DNA of 64,000 nucleotides from Paraliobacillus zengyii (GTDB taxonomy: Bacteria; Bacillota; Bacilli; Bacillales; Amphibacillaceae), in assembly GCF_003268595.1 (NCBI RefSeq), contig NZ_CP029797.1, positions 2,067,501 through 2,131,500 of the forward strand, given 5' to 3'. Positions 19,217-28,595 of the stretch are shown here, in pieces. Under the pieces are notes generated by a model. The model did no database searches. It was given only the letters and a program-made list of their open reading frames with translations, and had not been told where the DNA came from. Positions within the stretch are counted from its first letter, which is position 1. Every line of letters begins with the position of its first letter. A program made the translations under genes and the position numbers.

Positions 19217-20110
19217 CTACTTCCCTCTATTCTTTTTATTAGCTTTAGACTCAGAAGGCATTCGTATTGCATTTTCTAATACTGGAACGGCTCCAATGAC
19301 ATTCACAGCTTTTTCAACGTCTTGATTCTGAGGTAAAATGAAAACACCAATTCTTCCGTCATCTAGATCTCGTTTAATTAATGGGACAAGGGCCGGTGTT
19401 CCAGAATCACGAAACACACCTAAAGAAACAGAAACATCATGTAAAATAGCCTGTCTCTGTCCTAAATTTGCTATAGTAGAGCGGACGTTAAAATTTTTGG
19501 GCGTGAGTACAAAACCCATTCCATACTGCAATATTTCTTTTTGTCTAGCCGGGAGGCCAATATTCATAATGTAGATATTATCAACATACAGTCCAGCACC
19601 GTCAAAATGAACTTCTTTCTTTTCAATGTTTACAATTTCTTTCATAGTCGAACCACTCATTAATTTTCGCACTACGATAAAACTAAAAACAGCAAAAATT
19701 GATGCTATCCACCAATTAAACACAATGTAGATTAATGTAGTTAAAAAAGATACGAAAATAACAAGATAATTTCTGCTCTCAAACGCTACAGCAATACCTT
19801 CAATGTATGTATTCCCTCTAGGAACTAACTCATAACTATCTAATTCTGCTAATGTATTACGTTCCATATTTCGAACTTCTCTAAATTGTGATGCAGCAAT
19901 TGTAAGGAAGGTAACGGCAGTAAATTCCTTTTCCATAATAGCTGGTATTGCAACAGCACCTAGGGCGGCAGCAATAAAACCTAAGGCAAGATGAATTACT
20001 TTTCCATGCAAATATGTGGGATACTGTCGATAGTCTGTTCGAAGCATAATAGCACGAGAAATTGTCCCAAATGTTACGCCAAAAATAATTGGTAATGTGT
20101 ATTCATTCAT
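19217..20110 (-). CDS. YIEGIA family membrane protein
   Basis: A 297-residue membrane protein with the name-giving YIEGIA motif at 102-107. About four hydrophobic segments occupy the first 175 residues, followed by a soluble domain (about 176-290) ending in a basic tail. The family occurs in spore-formers and corresponds in position to the yphA-yphB region of B. subtilis. The biochemical role is unknown to me. It overlaps the yphA-like gene by eight bases and is followed immediately by its small partner, so all three form one operon. Confidence 0.8.
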   Translation of the reverse strand: MNEYTLPIIFGVTFGTISRAIMLRTDYRQYPTYLHGKVIHLALGFIAAALGAVAIPAIMEKEFTAVTFLTIAASQFREVRNMERNTLAELDSYELVPRGNTYIEGIAVAFESRNYLVIFVSFLTTLIYIVFNWWIASIFAVFSFIVVRKLMSGSTMKEIVNIEKKEVHFDGAGLYVDNIYIMNIGLPARQKEILQYGMGFVLTPKNFNVRSTIANLGQRQAILHDVSVSLGVFRDSGTPALVPLIKRDLDDGRIGVFILPQNQDVEKAVNVIGAVPVLENAIRMPSESKANKKNRGK

Positions 20111-20708
20111 TTGTCCACCTCTTCTTTTGCAGTTCTACTTGTTGTAGTATATCCTCGAACTTTAATTTTATTTCCGTCCATAAATATAAAATAAACAAGG
20201 AAGCAGTTTGTAAACATATTAAGTCCAATATATTACTATCTCCAATTGTGAGATTCCAGCCAATTTCACCAACTATCATGATATAAACTACTTCACCAAA
20301 ACTTACTGCAAGGCAACAGACTAAATAACGTTGTAAGTATTTACGATTACATAACATCGTAAGTGTAATTACAATAAAAGCATATAAATACATACGAGGT
20401 ATAATCACCCATATAGGGCTGACAACTTCCCATAAACGTAAACCAGCGTAGCTGAAACCAATCAATATAATAACAAAAAGCATGTATACTTTACGGGTTT
20501 GTCTAGTAAGAAGAAAAAATGAACCTAAAACAACGATACAAAAAGACAGACCTATCTCGTAACCCAGAATAGTGAATTTCACTAAAGATAGGGATATGAT
20601 AAGCAATATAAAGAAAGATAATGTTGTTCTAAATTTCCCCTTTTGCATTAAAAATGTTGTAATAATCCAAAATATCCAGCCAAGCCAATAAAATAAAACC
20701 CCATCCAT
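20103..20708 (-). CDS. yphA: YphA-like integral membrane protein
   Basis: A protein of about 201 residues with six to seven hydrophobic segments and a short basic cytoplasmic tail ending QLQKKRW-type sequence. It resembles B. subtilis YphA in size, topology and position, immediately upstream of the YIEGIA gene, which it overlaps. I chose the ATG at 20708 behind GGTGGTG; two in-frame GTG codons upstream are alternatives. No enzymatic motif is visible and the role is unknown. Confidence 0.7.
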   Translation of the reverse strand: MDGVLFYWLGWIFWIITTFLMQKGKFRTTLSFFILLIISLSLVKFTILGYEIGLSFCIVVLGSFFLLTRQTRKVYMLFVIILIGFSYAGLRLWEVVSPIWVIIPRMYLYAFIVITLTMLCNRKYLQRYLVCCLAVSFGEVVYIMIVGEIGWNLTIGDSNILDLICLQTASLFILYLWTEIKLKFEDILQQVELQKKRWTNE

Positions 20709-20786
20709 CCTAATCACCACCAGTAACCATTATAGCTATTGATACGTACTTTTAAACACAAATTAGTTAAGGTAATGAAACGCAAA

Positions 20787-20820
20787 AAAATCCATGCTTA
20801 TGAGTATAAGCACGGATTCC
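20787..20820 (-). terminator. Terminator after the S1-like gene
   Basis: AATCCATGCTTAT (20789-20801) pairs with ATAAGCACGGATT (20806-20818), a 13-bp stem with one G-U pair, followed by seven T residues on the minus strand. Confidence 0.9.
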
Positions 20821-20827
20821 TCTTAAT

Positions 20828-21967
20828 TTATTTATATTTATCTAATTTGTTACCAATCATATCACCAAGTTGAAAACCTGCGTGATCACTTTCCTTTACA
20901 TAAGCTTTTAAATCTTGTTGATTCTGATCGGCTTCTATTTCTTTAATACTCAATGAAACACGCTTATCCTTTTCATTTACATCTAACACCTTCACTTTTA
21001 TTGACTGCCCTTCAGACAATACTTCTTGAGGCGTACCAATATGTTCAGTAGATATTTGCGAAATGTGTACAAGTCCCTCAACTCCAGGCAAAACTTCCAC
21101 AAAGGCTCCAAAGTTAACTAAACGTTTTACTGTCCCTTCCGCTATGCTACCAGATTGTAATTTTTCTTCAATATTTTCCCACGGTCCTGGTTTTGTTTCT
21201 TTTACGGAAAGTGAAATTCGTTCGTTTTCTTTATTAATTGCAAGGACTTTTACTTTAATTGCTTCACCTTCTGAAACGACATCCGATGCTTTTTCAACGT
21301 GATCATGTGATAGTTGAGAAATGTGTACAAGTCCATCAATTCCACCTAGATCAACAAACACACCGAAATTGGTAATTCGCGCAACTTTTCCTTCTAGTAT
21401 TTGACCTTCGGTTATGGAAGCCAATACTTTTTGTTTTTTTTCACTCTGATCAGCTTCAACTACTGCACGATGAGATAGAATCAAGCGGTTTTGATCTCGA
21501 TCGAATTCCACAACTTTCAAAGCTAGTACCTTATCTTGATAGTCAGAGAAATCCTCAACGTAATGATCCTCTATTAGAGAAGCAGGAATGAACCCCCTTA
21601 AACCAACATCGACAACTAATCCACCCTTTACCACGTCTTTAACTGTCGCTTCAAATATTTCACCATTATTAAATTTACCTTCTAAGTCATCCCATGCTTT
21701 GTCTGCATCAATAGCACGTTTAGAAAGAACAATTTCTTCATCATCTACTTTTTTAATTTTTAATGTTAGTTCGTCACCTTCACTAACAACATCACTTGCC
21801 TTTTCTACGTGAAGACTAGATAATTCACTAATAGGAACAATTCCTTCTACCTTGTAACCAATGTCAACTAATACTTGTTTTTCTTCTACTTTTACAACTT
21901 TACCTGTAATTGTTTCGCCTTCTGTTAATTCTTTGAAATTTGATACTTCATTATTCATTTCATCCAT
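20828..21967 (-). CDS. rpsA: Ribosomal protein S1 homologue (YpfD), four S1 domains
   Basis: An RNA-binding protein of 380 residues with four S1 (OB-fold) repeats, at about 10-80, 97-165, 182-250 and 268-340. The last two are recognisable by NFGVFVDLGGIDGLVHISQL and NFGAFVEVLPGVEGLVHISQ. Gram-positive homologues are shorter than the six-repeat E. coli S1 and their ribosomal role is uncertain. The ATG at 21967 is eight bases behind AAGGAGG; a TTG at 21985 lies inside that site. It has its own terminator and follows plsC by about 100 bases. Confidence 0.94.
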   Translation of the reverse strand: MDEMNNEVSNFKELTEGETITGKVVKVEEKQVLVDIGYKVEGIVPISELSSLHVEKASDVVSEGDELTLKIKKVDDEEIVLSKRAIDADKAWDDLEGKFNNGEIFEATVKDVVKGGLVVDVGLRGFIPASLIEDHYVEDFSDYQDKVLALKVVEFDRDQNRLILSHRAVVEADQSEKKQKVLASITEGQILEGKVARITNFGVFVDLGGIDGLVHISQLSHDHVEKASDVVSEGEAIKVKVLAINKENERISLSVKETKPGPWENIEEKLQSGSIAEGTVKRLVNFGAFVEVLPGVEGLVHISQISTEHIGTPQEVLSEGQSIKVKVLDVNEKDKRVSLSIKEIEADQNQQDLKAYVKESDHAGFQLGDMIGNKLDKYK

Positions 21968-22070
21968 ACAAGAGGCCTCCTTCAATTTACGACAAAACTC
22001 AAAACTGCAATGTCCTTTTTTCTAACTTCTAATATTTCAAGCTGTTTGTCAAGTGTTAGGCAGTGAAAAC

Positions 22071-22652
22071 TTATAAATTAGCCTGTCTTATTTGCCTTAT
22101 TTCTTCCATAATTACATCCGTCACTTCTCGTGCTGATGCCTTTCTTTCACGTAATTCTTCCATATTAATTGGTTTGCCATATACAACCTTAAGTCTTTTT
22201 CCTTTTTGGTATGGCCCAACAATAGCACATGGAACTACTCTGGCATCCGAGCGCAAAGCAAAAAAACCAATGCCTGAAAATCCTTCTCTAACTTCTCCAT
22301 TTTTACTTCTCGTGCCTTCTGGAAATAATCCTAATGTATTTCCACCTTTAAGGATTTCTAGTCCAGATCTTAGTGCATTACGGTCCTTCATACCACGCTT
22401 AATTGGGAAAGCATGCACTTTTCTTAATAATGTACCAATAATTTTATTAGAAAATAATTCCTCTTTAGCCATAAAGTATATATTACGTGGACAAGTTATA
22501 CCTACAACTAATGGATCCCAATTTGATATATGGTTAGAACAAATAATAACAGGACCTTGTTGTGGAACATTTTCTTTTCCAATAACGTGCATACGATATA
22601 CTGGTTTAACATATAATCCGACAAGATTTTTAGCAAAATTATAGAAACTCAT
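22071..22652 (-). CDS. plsC: 1-acyl-sn-glycerol-3-phosphate acyltransferase
   Basis: Adds the second acyl chain to lysophosphatidate to make phosphatidate at the membrane. The 193-residue protein has the catalytic NHISNWD (HX4D) and FPEGTRS motifs plus [20 protein letters not shown]. Short Firmicute PlsC proteins of this size are usual. It overlaps the end of cmk by four bases and is translationally coupled to it, the same arrangement as in many Bacillaceae. Confidence 0.94.
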   Translation of the reverse strand: MSFYNFAKNLVGLYVKPVYRMHVIGKENVPQQGPVIICSNHISNWDPLVVGITCPRNIYFMAKEELFSNKIIGTLLRKVHAFPIKRGMKDRNALRSGLEILKGGNTLGLFPEGTRSKNGEVREGFSGIGFFALRSDARVVPCAIVGPYQKGKRLKVVYGKPINMEELRERKASAREVTDVIMEEIRQIRQANL

Positions 22653-23335
22653 CTGCTTTGCTCCTTTACACGCTGAACAATGTCTAATATCTTACTACTA
22701 ACTGCTTTAATTGATAAAGCTGTTGTATCAATCTCTACTGCATCATTTGCTTTTAGAAGAGGAGAAACTTCTCGTTCTGTGTCTAGCTTATCTCTTTTTG
22801 CGATTTCATACTTTAACTGCTCAAGTTCTGAAGCAATTCCTTTTCTATCATTTTCTTTTTGTCTTCGCTCTGCTCTTTCTTCTACTGATGCAATCAGGAA
22901 AATTTTCACCTCTGCATCTGGAATGACATGGGTACCAATATCTCTTCCGTCCATTACAACACCGCGTTTTGCAGCCATCTGTTGTTGTCGCTTAACCATT
23001 TCGTTACGAACGCTAGCATGTTTTGCAACAATAGAGACAAGGTTAGTAACCTCTTGCGTTCTTATTAATTCCGTCACATCTATTTGATCAAGATAAACTT
23101 TTTGACCGTTTTGACCTTGATCTAACTCCAACGAAGTCGTTACGATTAATTCATGTAATGCATCGCTATTCTCTAAGCTAACATTCTGCTGCAATGCTTT
23201 AAATGTTATCGCTCGGTACATCGCACCCGTATCTATGTATATATAATCCAATTCAGATGCTACAATCTTAGCAACTGTGCTCTTTCCAGCTGCAGCTGGA
23301 CCATCAATAGCAATAGCTATTTTCTCTTCAACCAT
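22649..23335 (-). CDS. cmk: Cytidylate kinase
   Basis: Phosphorylates CMP and dCMP. The 228-residue protein starts with the P-loop [15 protein letters not shown], then [13 protein letters not shown] and [12 protein letters not shown], the CMP-binding motifs of the family. Full length. It overlaps plsC by four bases. The 251-base space upstream (23336-23586) carries a hairpin for the preceding motI gene and presumably the cmk promoter. Confidence 0.97.
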   Translation of the reverse strand: MVEEKIAIAIDGPAAAGKSTVAKIVASELDYIYIDTGAMYRAITFKALQQNVSLENSDALHELIVTTSLELDQGQNGQKVYLDQIDVTELIRTQEVTNLVSIVAKHASVRNEMVKRQQQMAAKRGVVMDGRDIGTHVIPDAEVKIFLIASVEERAERRQKENDRKGIASELEQLKYEIAKRDKLDTEREVSPLLKANDAVEIDTTALSIKAVSSKILDIVQRVKEQSR

Positions 23336-23443
23336 TTCTATTCTTCCTCTCTAAACAAAACCATTTCATAAATTAGTATATCTAAAAGAATAACATATTT
23401 TTTAAATCAACGTTATTCTTCCTTCAAAATATTATTTTTATCG

Positions 23444-23470
23444 TCAAAAGGTTGGGGATTCCAACCTTTC
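23444..23470 (-). terminator. Hairpin after motI
   Basis: AAAGGTTGG (23447-23455) pairs perfectly with CCAACCTTT (23461-23469) around a five-base loop. The T-run on the minus strand is short, so strength is uncertain. Confidence 0.5.
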
Positions 23471-23586
23471 TTTTCCGCTATTAAGGTGAATATTTGATGA
23501 TGGGTCGCTTAATCGTAGACCCTCTATGGAATTTCTGCCATAATGACAAGACTTAGCTTATCCTGCTAAATAACATCATGCTCAAA

Positions 23587-24243
23587 TTAAAGATCTTTCC
23601 GTCTTTCTCTTAATTGTATTTCAAAACAATAACGGATAATTTTTTGTCTGTCTTTTTCATTTATATTGGTAAATTTCATAGATAGTAGTTGCCTATCTGA
23701 TTCTTTTTTTTGATAAGTGCGTATTGCTTCAGCTTCGGCAGTTACATAAATAGTTTCACCTGATTGCATAGGTAAAACAAGCCACATATAAACTGTTTTC
23801 CCAGGTTCTACAGCATGATTTGAAGGAAGAATGATAGCTAAACCTCCACCACTTATATCATAGGTAATTGTCGTAAAGGGTTGGTCGATTTGATTAGCAT
23901 GATGAATAGATACATCAAGGGTAGTCAATACACGGACATACTCTCTTCTTTGAATTCTCTTTAGATCATCTTTTGGAAAATGTAGTAGCAACATAGGGAG
24001 ATTCGCTGTTTTTTTTCCTTTTATTTCTGTGTCAAATTGATAAATAGATTGATCATTACCAATAAAATTCGCTTGAAAAATAGTTCCCTTTGGAAAGATA
24101 CTAGTTCTACCACTCTGTTCATTAATTGGATAATCTATATAAATTGTAGATCCTTTCATCTCTACAACCTTGCAACGATACCGATGCGTTTCTCCATCCT
24201 CATTTTCAGCTTCTAATGTAAGCGTTGTTCCAATTTTTATCAA
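23587..24243 (-). CDS. motI: PilZ-domain c-di-GMP receptor, MotI/YcgR type
   Basis: A 218-residue protein with an N-terminal YcgR-like beta domain (about 1-95) and a C-terminal PilZ domain (about 100-215). The c-di-GMP motif is complete: RREYVR followed by DISGGGLAI. In B. subtilis MotI (YpfA, DgrA) binds c-di-GMP and disengages the flagellar stator MotA. The start is TTG at 24243 behind GAAGGA. It lies between ypeB and cmk as in B. subtilis. Together with cheR it implies a motile organism with c-di-GMP signalling, which is inference. Confidence 0.88.
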   Translation of the reverse strand: MIKIGTTLTLEAENEDGETHRYRCKVVEMKGSTIYIDYPINEQSGRTSIFPKGTIFQANFIGNDQSIYQFDTEIKGKKTANLPMLLLHFPKDDLKRIQRREYVRVLTTLDVSIHHANQIDQPFTTITYDISGGGLAIILPSNHAVEPGKTVYMWLVLPMQSGETIYVTAEAEAIRTYQKKESDRQLLSMKFTNINEKDRQKIIRYCFEIQLRERRKDL

Positions 24244-24344
24244 AATGTTTCCTTCTCTCTAGGTAATTCTACACACGTCTATATGTATTATCGCAAAGAA
24301 CATATAGAATACGCAAGTAAACTTTTTAGAGATTTCAAGAAAAA

Positions 24345-24375
24345 TAAAAAAGGAAAGGAGTTTTTCCCTTCCTAA
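24345..24375 (-). terminator. Terminator after ypeB
   Basis: On the minus strand AGGAAGGG pairs with CCTTTCCT (one G-U) around an eight-base loop, followed by TTTTTATTTT. It overlaps the ypeB stop codon region. Confidence 0.65.
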
Positions 24376-25712
24376 TCAACATTCCATTTTGCTTCGGCTG
24401 TTTTTAACCTTTCTACATGAATTTCCGCACCGGACATCGCATTAATAAATATGCGAAATGTTTCATTATCCTTCGTCCCTAGAAATGCATATGCTAAAAC
24501 CTCTTCCATACCACTATCATCGACAATAGCTAAATGCTGATCTTGAATAGCTACAGAAGGATTTACCTTCTCTTTTGCTTCATCTATTGATAATGTTGGT
24601 TCTTCAATTTTTCTTTCAACATGGTTTCTATAAAAGTCCGTTCCAATAAAACCTAATACTTCACCATTATCCAATGCAACTTTCATTTGAATTTTATCTG
24701 GATAAATACGCACATCATCTTGTTGGTATAAGAATTGAAAAACACCAACATGATCATATTGGCTACTTTGGAACATTTCCATGTTTTCAAAGCCATTTTT
24801 TTCAAGAAATTTTTCCGCTTCTAACTGTGCGTCATTTAAACTTAACTTTTGATCTTTAATTTCGCGATTCAACATAAAGGATAACGGGTGACCGCCTTTT
24901 GTTGAAATATCAATATATCCATGCTCATCATCTTTTTCAAAGGAAGCACTGTACATTGGAATCGTTGCACCATCTCCACTTTTGGCAACAGTTAAATCAA
25001 TATCCTGATCTAAATCAAATAATTCACGAATTCGATCTTCAACTTTTGTTTCTGAGATATTTTTACCATTAATAAACTTAAATTCATGTGTTTCATTAGA
25101 TATTCCTGTTAAACTTGCGGATAGATCACTTTCAGAATAGCCTCCTAATGTCTCTTCAACAGTCTCAAAACCATCTATAATCGTATTATCCATCGGTTCA
25201 TCTTCAGATGCTAAAGCTAATTGAACATCCATCCAACGTAAATTTTCCTCTAGAACAGCGTGCTGTACTTTTCGTAATTCATTTTTTATATCACCTGCAG
25301 TTTGATACAACTCGTTTAATGTATTTATTTCATCATCGGTTAAAGGTTCTTGTTCAAGGTTACGAACAGATGCACGGTAACTAAAATCACCGATGTCAGA
25401 TAAAAATTCTTCTGTTTTATTAAAAGGCATTAATACTAGTGGTAATTGGCCTACGTCGCTTTGTGCCTCTGATGTTATTCTCCAAATTTCAATCAATTGT
25501 GGCGATATTCTTTCTTTTGAATTCATGGCTAAGGTAGTACCTATCTTGTCATGTAATAAATCCATTTCATAACTTAAATCGTGAAAGGCCCGCTGATAAT
25601 TATTCTCTGCTTGTACTAAAATTTCATTTTTCTCTTGATGTTCTTGATAACCCCATGCACCGGTTGCAAATACAACAATCGTAAGTAGACCGATTGCAAT
25701 CCATTTAAACAT
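24372..25712 (-). CDS. ypeB: Germination protein YpeB
   Basis: Needed for placing and stabilising the cortex-lytic enzyme SleB in the spore. The 446-residue protein has an N-terminal membrane anchor (about 1-22, MFKWIAIGLLTIVVFATGAWGY in two parts). A helical region follows, and then PepSY-type repeats from about 210 to the end. The ATG at 25712 lies ten bases behind AAAGGAG; the ATG at 25721 is too close to that site. It follows sleB by 18 bases, the conserved bicistronic arrangement, expressed in the forespore in B. subtilis. Confidence 0.95.
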   Translation of the reverse strand: MFKWIAIGLLTIVVFATGAWGYQEHQEKNEILVQAENNYQRAFHDLSYEMDLLHDKIGTTLAMNSKERISPQLIEIWRITSEAQSDVGQLPLVLMPFNKTEEFLSDIGDFSYRASVRNLEQEPLTDDEINTLNELYQTAGDIKNELRKVQHAVLEENLRWMDVQLALASEDEPMDNTIIDGFETVEETLGGYSESDLSASLTGISNETHEFKFINGKNISETKVEDRIRELFDLDQDIDLTVAKSGDGATIPMYSASFEKDDEHGYIDISTKGGHPLSFMLNREIKDQKLSLNDAQLEAEKFLEKNGFENMEMFQSSQYDHVGVFQFLYQQDDVRIYPDKIQMKVALDNGEVLGFIGTDFYRNHVERKIEEPTLSIDEAKEKVNPSVAIQDQHLAIVDDSGMEEVLAYAFLGTKDNETFRIFINAMSGAEIHVERLKTAEAKWNVD

Positions 25713-25730
25713 AATAGTCATACTCCTTTC

Positions 25731-26660
25731 TTACATACAAAAAACATGTTTACCTATTTTTTTGATTTGAGGTCTTGACCAAATCCAACTAGATGTAGCA
25801 GTATCTGGATTAAAATAATAAATGGCTTCTCCAGTTGGATCCCACCCGTTAATCGCATCAACAACAGCATCCTTAGCTCGATCATTTGGCGTTAACCAAA
25901 TCTGTCCATCTGCTACAGCAGTGAATGCTCTCGGTTCAAAAATCACTCCAGAAACTGTATTTGGAAAAGTGGCGCTGTTCACCCTATTTAATATGACTGC
26001 GGCTACAGCAACTTGTCCTTCATACGACTCTCCTCTTGCTTCTCCATAAACAGCATTTGCCATTAATTGAATATCATTTTGTGAAAATCCATTAGGAACA
26101 TTTACCGCAGTTGGTTCAAGTGAGGTATCTGGGCTTTCTTCTGCCTCTTCTGCTTGTGGTTGTGGTTGTTCTTTAGTTGGTGCTTGTGGTTGTTCTTCTG
26201 CCTTTGGTTCTTCTGTTTTTTCTTGTTTAGGTGCAGGTTGTGCTTCTTGGGCATTATTTTTCTTTTTTACTTGATCCGCATTGGACATACCACCATAATG
26301 CGTAAAATTATTACCTGCTTCAATTTGTTGCTTTACATATGCTCTATCATATTCAGTTGCTTTTTCTAACTTTTGCTTTGCAGCTGTACCTGCTAAACCA
26401 TCAATCTCCATTCCAAATTCGTACTGAAAATTGCGTAATGCCCAATACGTGCTCCATCCGAACACACCATCAATTTTTCCGTTATAAAATCCGATATACT
26501 GTAATCTTGCTTGTAACTCTATAACATCTTCACCAGTTGCACCATGCTGAATTACTTGGTCGCTAAATGCATGACTTGTGTTTATAGGTACAACGTTCGT
26601 AAAACTTAATAGTATACCTACGAAACTAAATAAGAAGATGCTTTTTTTAACTATATTCAT
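25731..26660 (-). CDS. sleB: Spore cortex-lytic enzyme SleB
   Basis: Lytic transglycosylase that degrades muramic-lactam cortex during germination. The 309-residue precursor has a signal peptide (about 1-32, ending SHA-F), a peptidoglycan-binding domain (about 38-95, with LQARLQYIGFYNGKIDG), and a catalytic Hydrolase_2 domain (about 200-309, with ANAVYGEARGESYEGQVAVA). Between the last two lies an unusually long E/Q/P-rich linker, about 130-185, rich in EEPKAEEQPQAP-like repeats. YpeB follows directly. Full length and probably functional. Confidence 0.96.
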   Translation of the reverse strand: MNIVKKSIFLFSFVGILLSFTNVVPINTSHAFSDQVIQHGATGEDVIELQARLQYIGFYNGKIDGVFGWSTYWALRNFQYEFGMEIDGLAGTAAKQKLEKATEYDRAYVKQQIEAGNNFTHYGGMSNADQVKKKNNAQEAQPAPKQEKTEEPKAEEQPQAPTKEQPQPQAEEAEESPDTSLEPTAVNVPNGFSQNDIQLMANAVYGEARGESYEGQVAVAAVILNRVNSATFPNTVSGVIFEPRAFTAVADGQIWLTPNDRAKDAVVDAINGWDPTGEAIYYFNPDTATSSWIWSRPQIKKIGKHVFCM

Positions 26661-26770
26661 CCTGCGCTCCTCCTAGATTCTTAGAAGTAATGATTTCTAT
26701 CTTGTTATGTATTTTCGTGCGAAATAATGATTTTATACATTGAATTTAGTTAACTACATCGTTAATTCCA

Positions 26771-26817
26771 TAAAAAAAGCAAGTATTCTCATTACGGTCT
26801 CGTAAGGAATACTTGCT
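26771..26817 (-). terminator. Terminator overlapping the prsW stop
   Basis: AGCAAGTATTC (26778-26788) pairs perfectly with GAATACTTGCT (26807-26817), followed by TTTTTTT on the minus strand. The 5' arm includes part of the prsW stop codon. Confidence 0.85.
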
Positions 26818-27508
26818 ATAAATCAGTCATATTCTCGCTTTTAACTTGATTACAAATTGGGATATATGGTTGATTTGCCACCTTCACTTTTTTCATTCCA
26901 TTTAACCATAATATAACCATAAATGGTATTAATATATATATCCATCTACCTCCAGGAACAATTTGTAAAATATAATCATACAAGCCATGTAAGGTTACTG
27001 GAATGAAGAGGGCACTGATCATGACAGCTCGGGAATGTGTTGAATTAAACTTTGCCTTACCTAAATAATAACCCATGATCACACCAAATAAAGCATGTGA
27101 GGAAACGGGGAATATAGCTCTACCGATAGCATATTCAATTCCATGTGCAAATAAGTACAAGATATTCTCAAGTGTAGCGAAACCTAAACTAATTGCAACA
27201 CCATATATTATTCCGTCGTAAACGGAATCAAAAGCAGTGAACTTGTAAATCGTATATATAAATATAAACCATTTAAAGAATTCTTCTAATAAACCGGTTA
27301 ATATAAAAGAAGATACTAATGGAGACTGACCAATATTTTCAACTGAAAATGCATATTGAATAAACATTATTGGGAAAACAAGAAGAGCACCATATATAAA
27401 ACTACGAATTATCGGTAAAAGTGGCTCCGTATTAAAACGGTCTTTCAAATAAAAAAAAGACATTAGAGCAAGTGCTGGTGCAATACCAGCAGATAAAAGT
27501 GCTACCAT
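26816..27508 (-). CDS. prsW: PrsW-type intramembrane protease
   Basis: A 230-residue polytopic protease of the PrsW (CPBP-related) family. In B. subtilis it makes the first cut in the anti-sigma factor RsiW. Conserved residues are visible in LLEEFFKW (Glu-Glu and Lys), GVAISLGFATLEN and SSHALFGVIMGYYLG. About seven membrane segments fill the protein. No sigW-rsiW pair lies in this window, so the substrate is inferred from the family. It sits beside sleB as in B. subtilis and is divergent from ansA. Confidence 0.9.
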   Translation of the reverse strand: MVALLSAGIAPALALMSFFYLKDRFNTEPLLPIIRSFIYGALLVFPIMFIQYAFSVENIGQSPLVSSFILTGLLEEFFKWFIFIYTIYKFTAFDSVYDGIIYGVAISLGFATLENILYLFAHGIEYAIGRAIFPVSSHALFGVIMGYYLGKAKFNSTHSRAVMISALFIPVTLHGLYDYILQIVPGGRWIYILIPFMVILWLNGMKKVKVANQPYIPICNQVKSENMTDL

Positions 27509-27598
27509 AATTCGGCACCCTCTTCCATAAAAATTACTTTCATCGTATCATGAAAGTATGAGACTTGAAAATACAAATAATAAAGTTGGTGCAAAATA

Positions 27599-28573
27599 AT
27601 GAAAAATATTTTACTCATCCATACTGGTGGAACCATTGCAATGACAGAGAATGCGAATACTGGTTCTGTCTCCACTACCAATAGCCATCCCTTGGCAAGT
27701 GAAGATGCAATAATAAAGCAATTCGCAAAAGTAAATGACGACTATTTATTTGATTTACCCTCTCCACACATTACACCAGTTCATATGTTAAAACTAGGTC
27801 AACATATTGAAAGAAATTTAAAAACCAACACATACGATGGCATTGTAATTACACACGGTACAGATACGTTAGAGGAGACCGCTTATTTCTTAGATCTGTA
27901 TTTGGAAACAAATAAACCAATTGTTATAACAGGTGCAATGCGTTCAAGCAATGAGATAGGATCAGATGGTTTATATAATTTAATTAGTGCTATCCGCGTT
28001 GCAAGTGCTGAAGAGTCTGAGGAAAAAGGAGTACTTGTTGTAATGAATGATGAAATTCATACTGCGGCATATGCAACAAAGACCTCAACAAGTAATATCG
28101 CAACCTTTAAAAGTCCGCAATTTGGACCTATAGGTATGCTAACGAAACAAACAGTTTATTTTTATCATAAATCGATTTCATTTGAAACGTATAAAGTAGA
28201 ATCAATAACGAAACAAGTTCCCTTAATTAAGGCCTATGCTGGAATGGATCAAACATTATTTAATGCAGTAACTTCGATTTCATTAGATGGAATAGTTATA
28301 GAGGGGTTTGGCCAAGGAAATTTACCTCCAGCTATCGTAGATTCCATCGAACAACTTATTAAAAAGTCAATTCCAGTTGTTTTAGTATCACGAAGTTTTA
28401 AGGGAATTGTTCAACCAACATATGATTACCCTGGCGGTGGAAAACAATTAAAAAATGCCGGTGTTTTATTTGCGAAAGGTCTAACTGGTCAAAAGGCAAG
28501 AATCAAGTTACTTTTATTGCTTGAATCTAATTGTTCACTAGATCGGTTAGAAACGATATTTGAAGCGAAATAA
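27599..28573 (+). CDS. ansA: L-asparaginase
   Basis: Hydrolyses asparagine to aspartate and ammonia. The 324-residue enzyme has both catalytic threonine motifs, HTGGTIA (8-14) and THGTDTLEETAYF (about 85-97), plus TGAMRSSNEIGSDG. It has no signal peptide, so it should act in the cytoplasm. It is one of few plus-strand genes and lies between prsW and ypdA, where B. subtilis has no asparaginase; the regulatory ansR gene is not adjacent. A bidirectional terminator separates it from ypdA. Confidence 0.93.
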   Translation: MKNILLIHTGGTIAMTENANTGSVSTTNSHPLASEDAIIKQFAKVNDDYLFDLPSPHITPVHMLKLGQHIERNLKTNTYDGIVITHGTDTLEETAYFLDLYLETNKPIVITGAMRSSNEIGSDGLYNLISAIRVASAEESEEKGVLVVMNDEIHTAAYATKTSTSNIATFKSPQFGPIGMLTKQTVYFYHKSISFETYKVESITKQVPLIKAYAGMDQTLFNAVTSISLDGIVIEGFGQGNLPPAIVDSIEQLIKKSIPVVLVSRSFKGIVQPTYDYPGGGKQLKNAGVLFAKGLTGQKARIKLLLLLESNCSLDRLETIFEAK

Positions 28574-28595
28574 AGCAGCACAATTGTGCTGCTTT
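28572..28595. terminator. Bidirectional terminator between ansA and ypdA
   Basis: AAAGCAGCAC (28572-28581) pairs perfectly with GTGCTGCTTT (28586-28595) around AATT. T-runs occur on both sides, and the stem touches the stop codons of both convergent genes. Confidence 0.88.

Noticed and set aside
22063..22644. A 193-codon plus-strand frame opposite plsC
   Set aside because: It is long only because the opposite frame is open; no start signal, and plsC on the other strand has all catalytic motifs.
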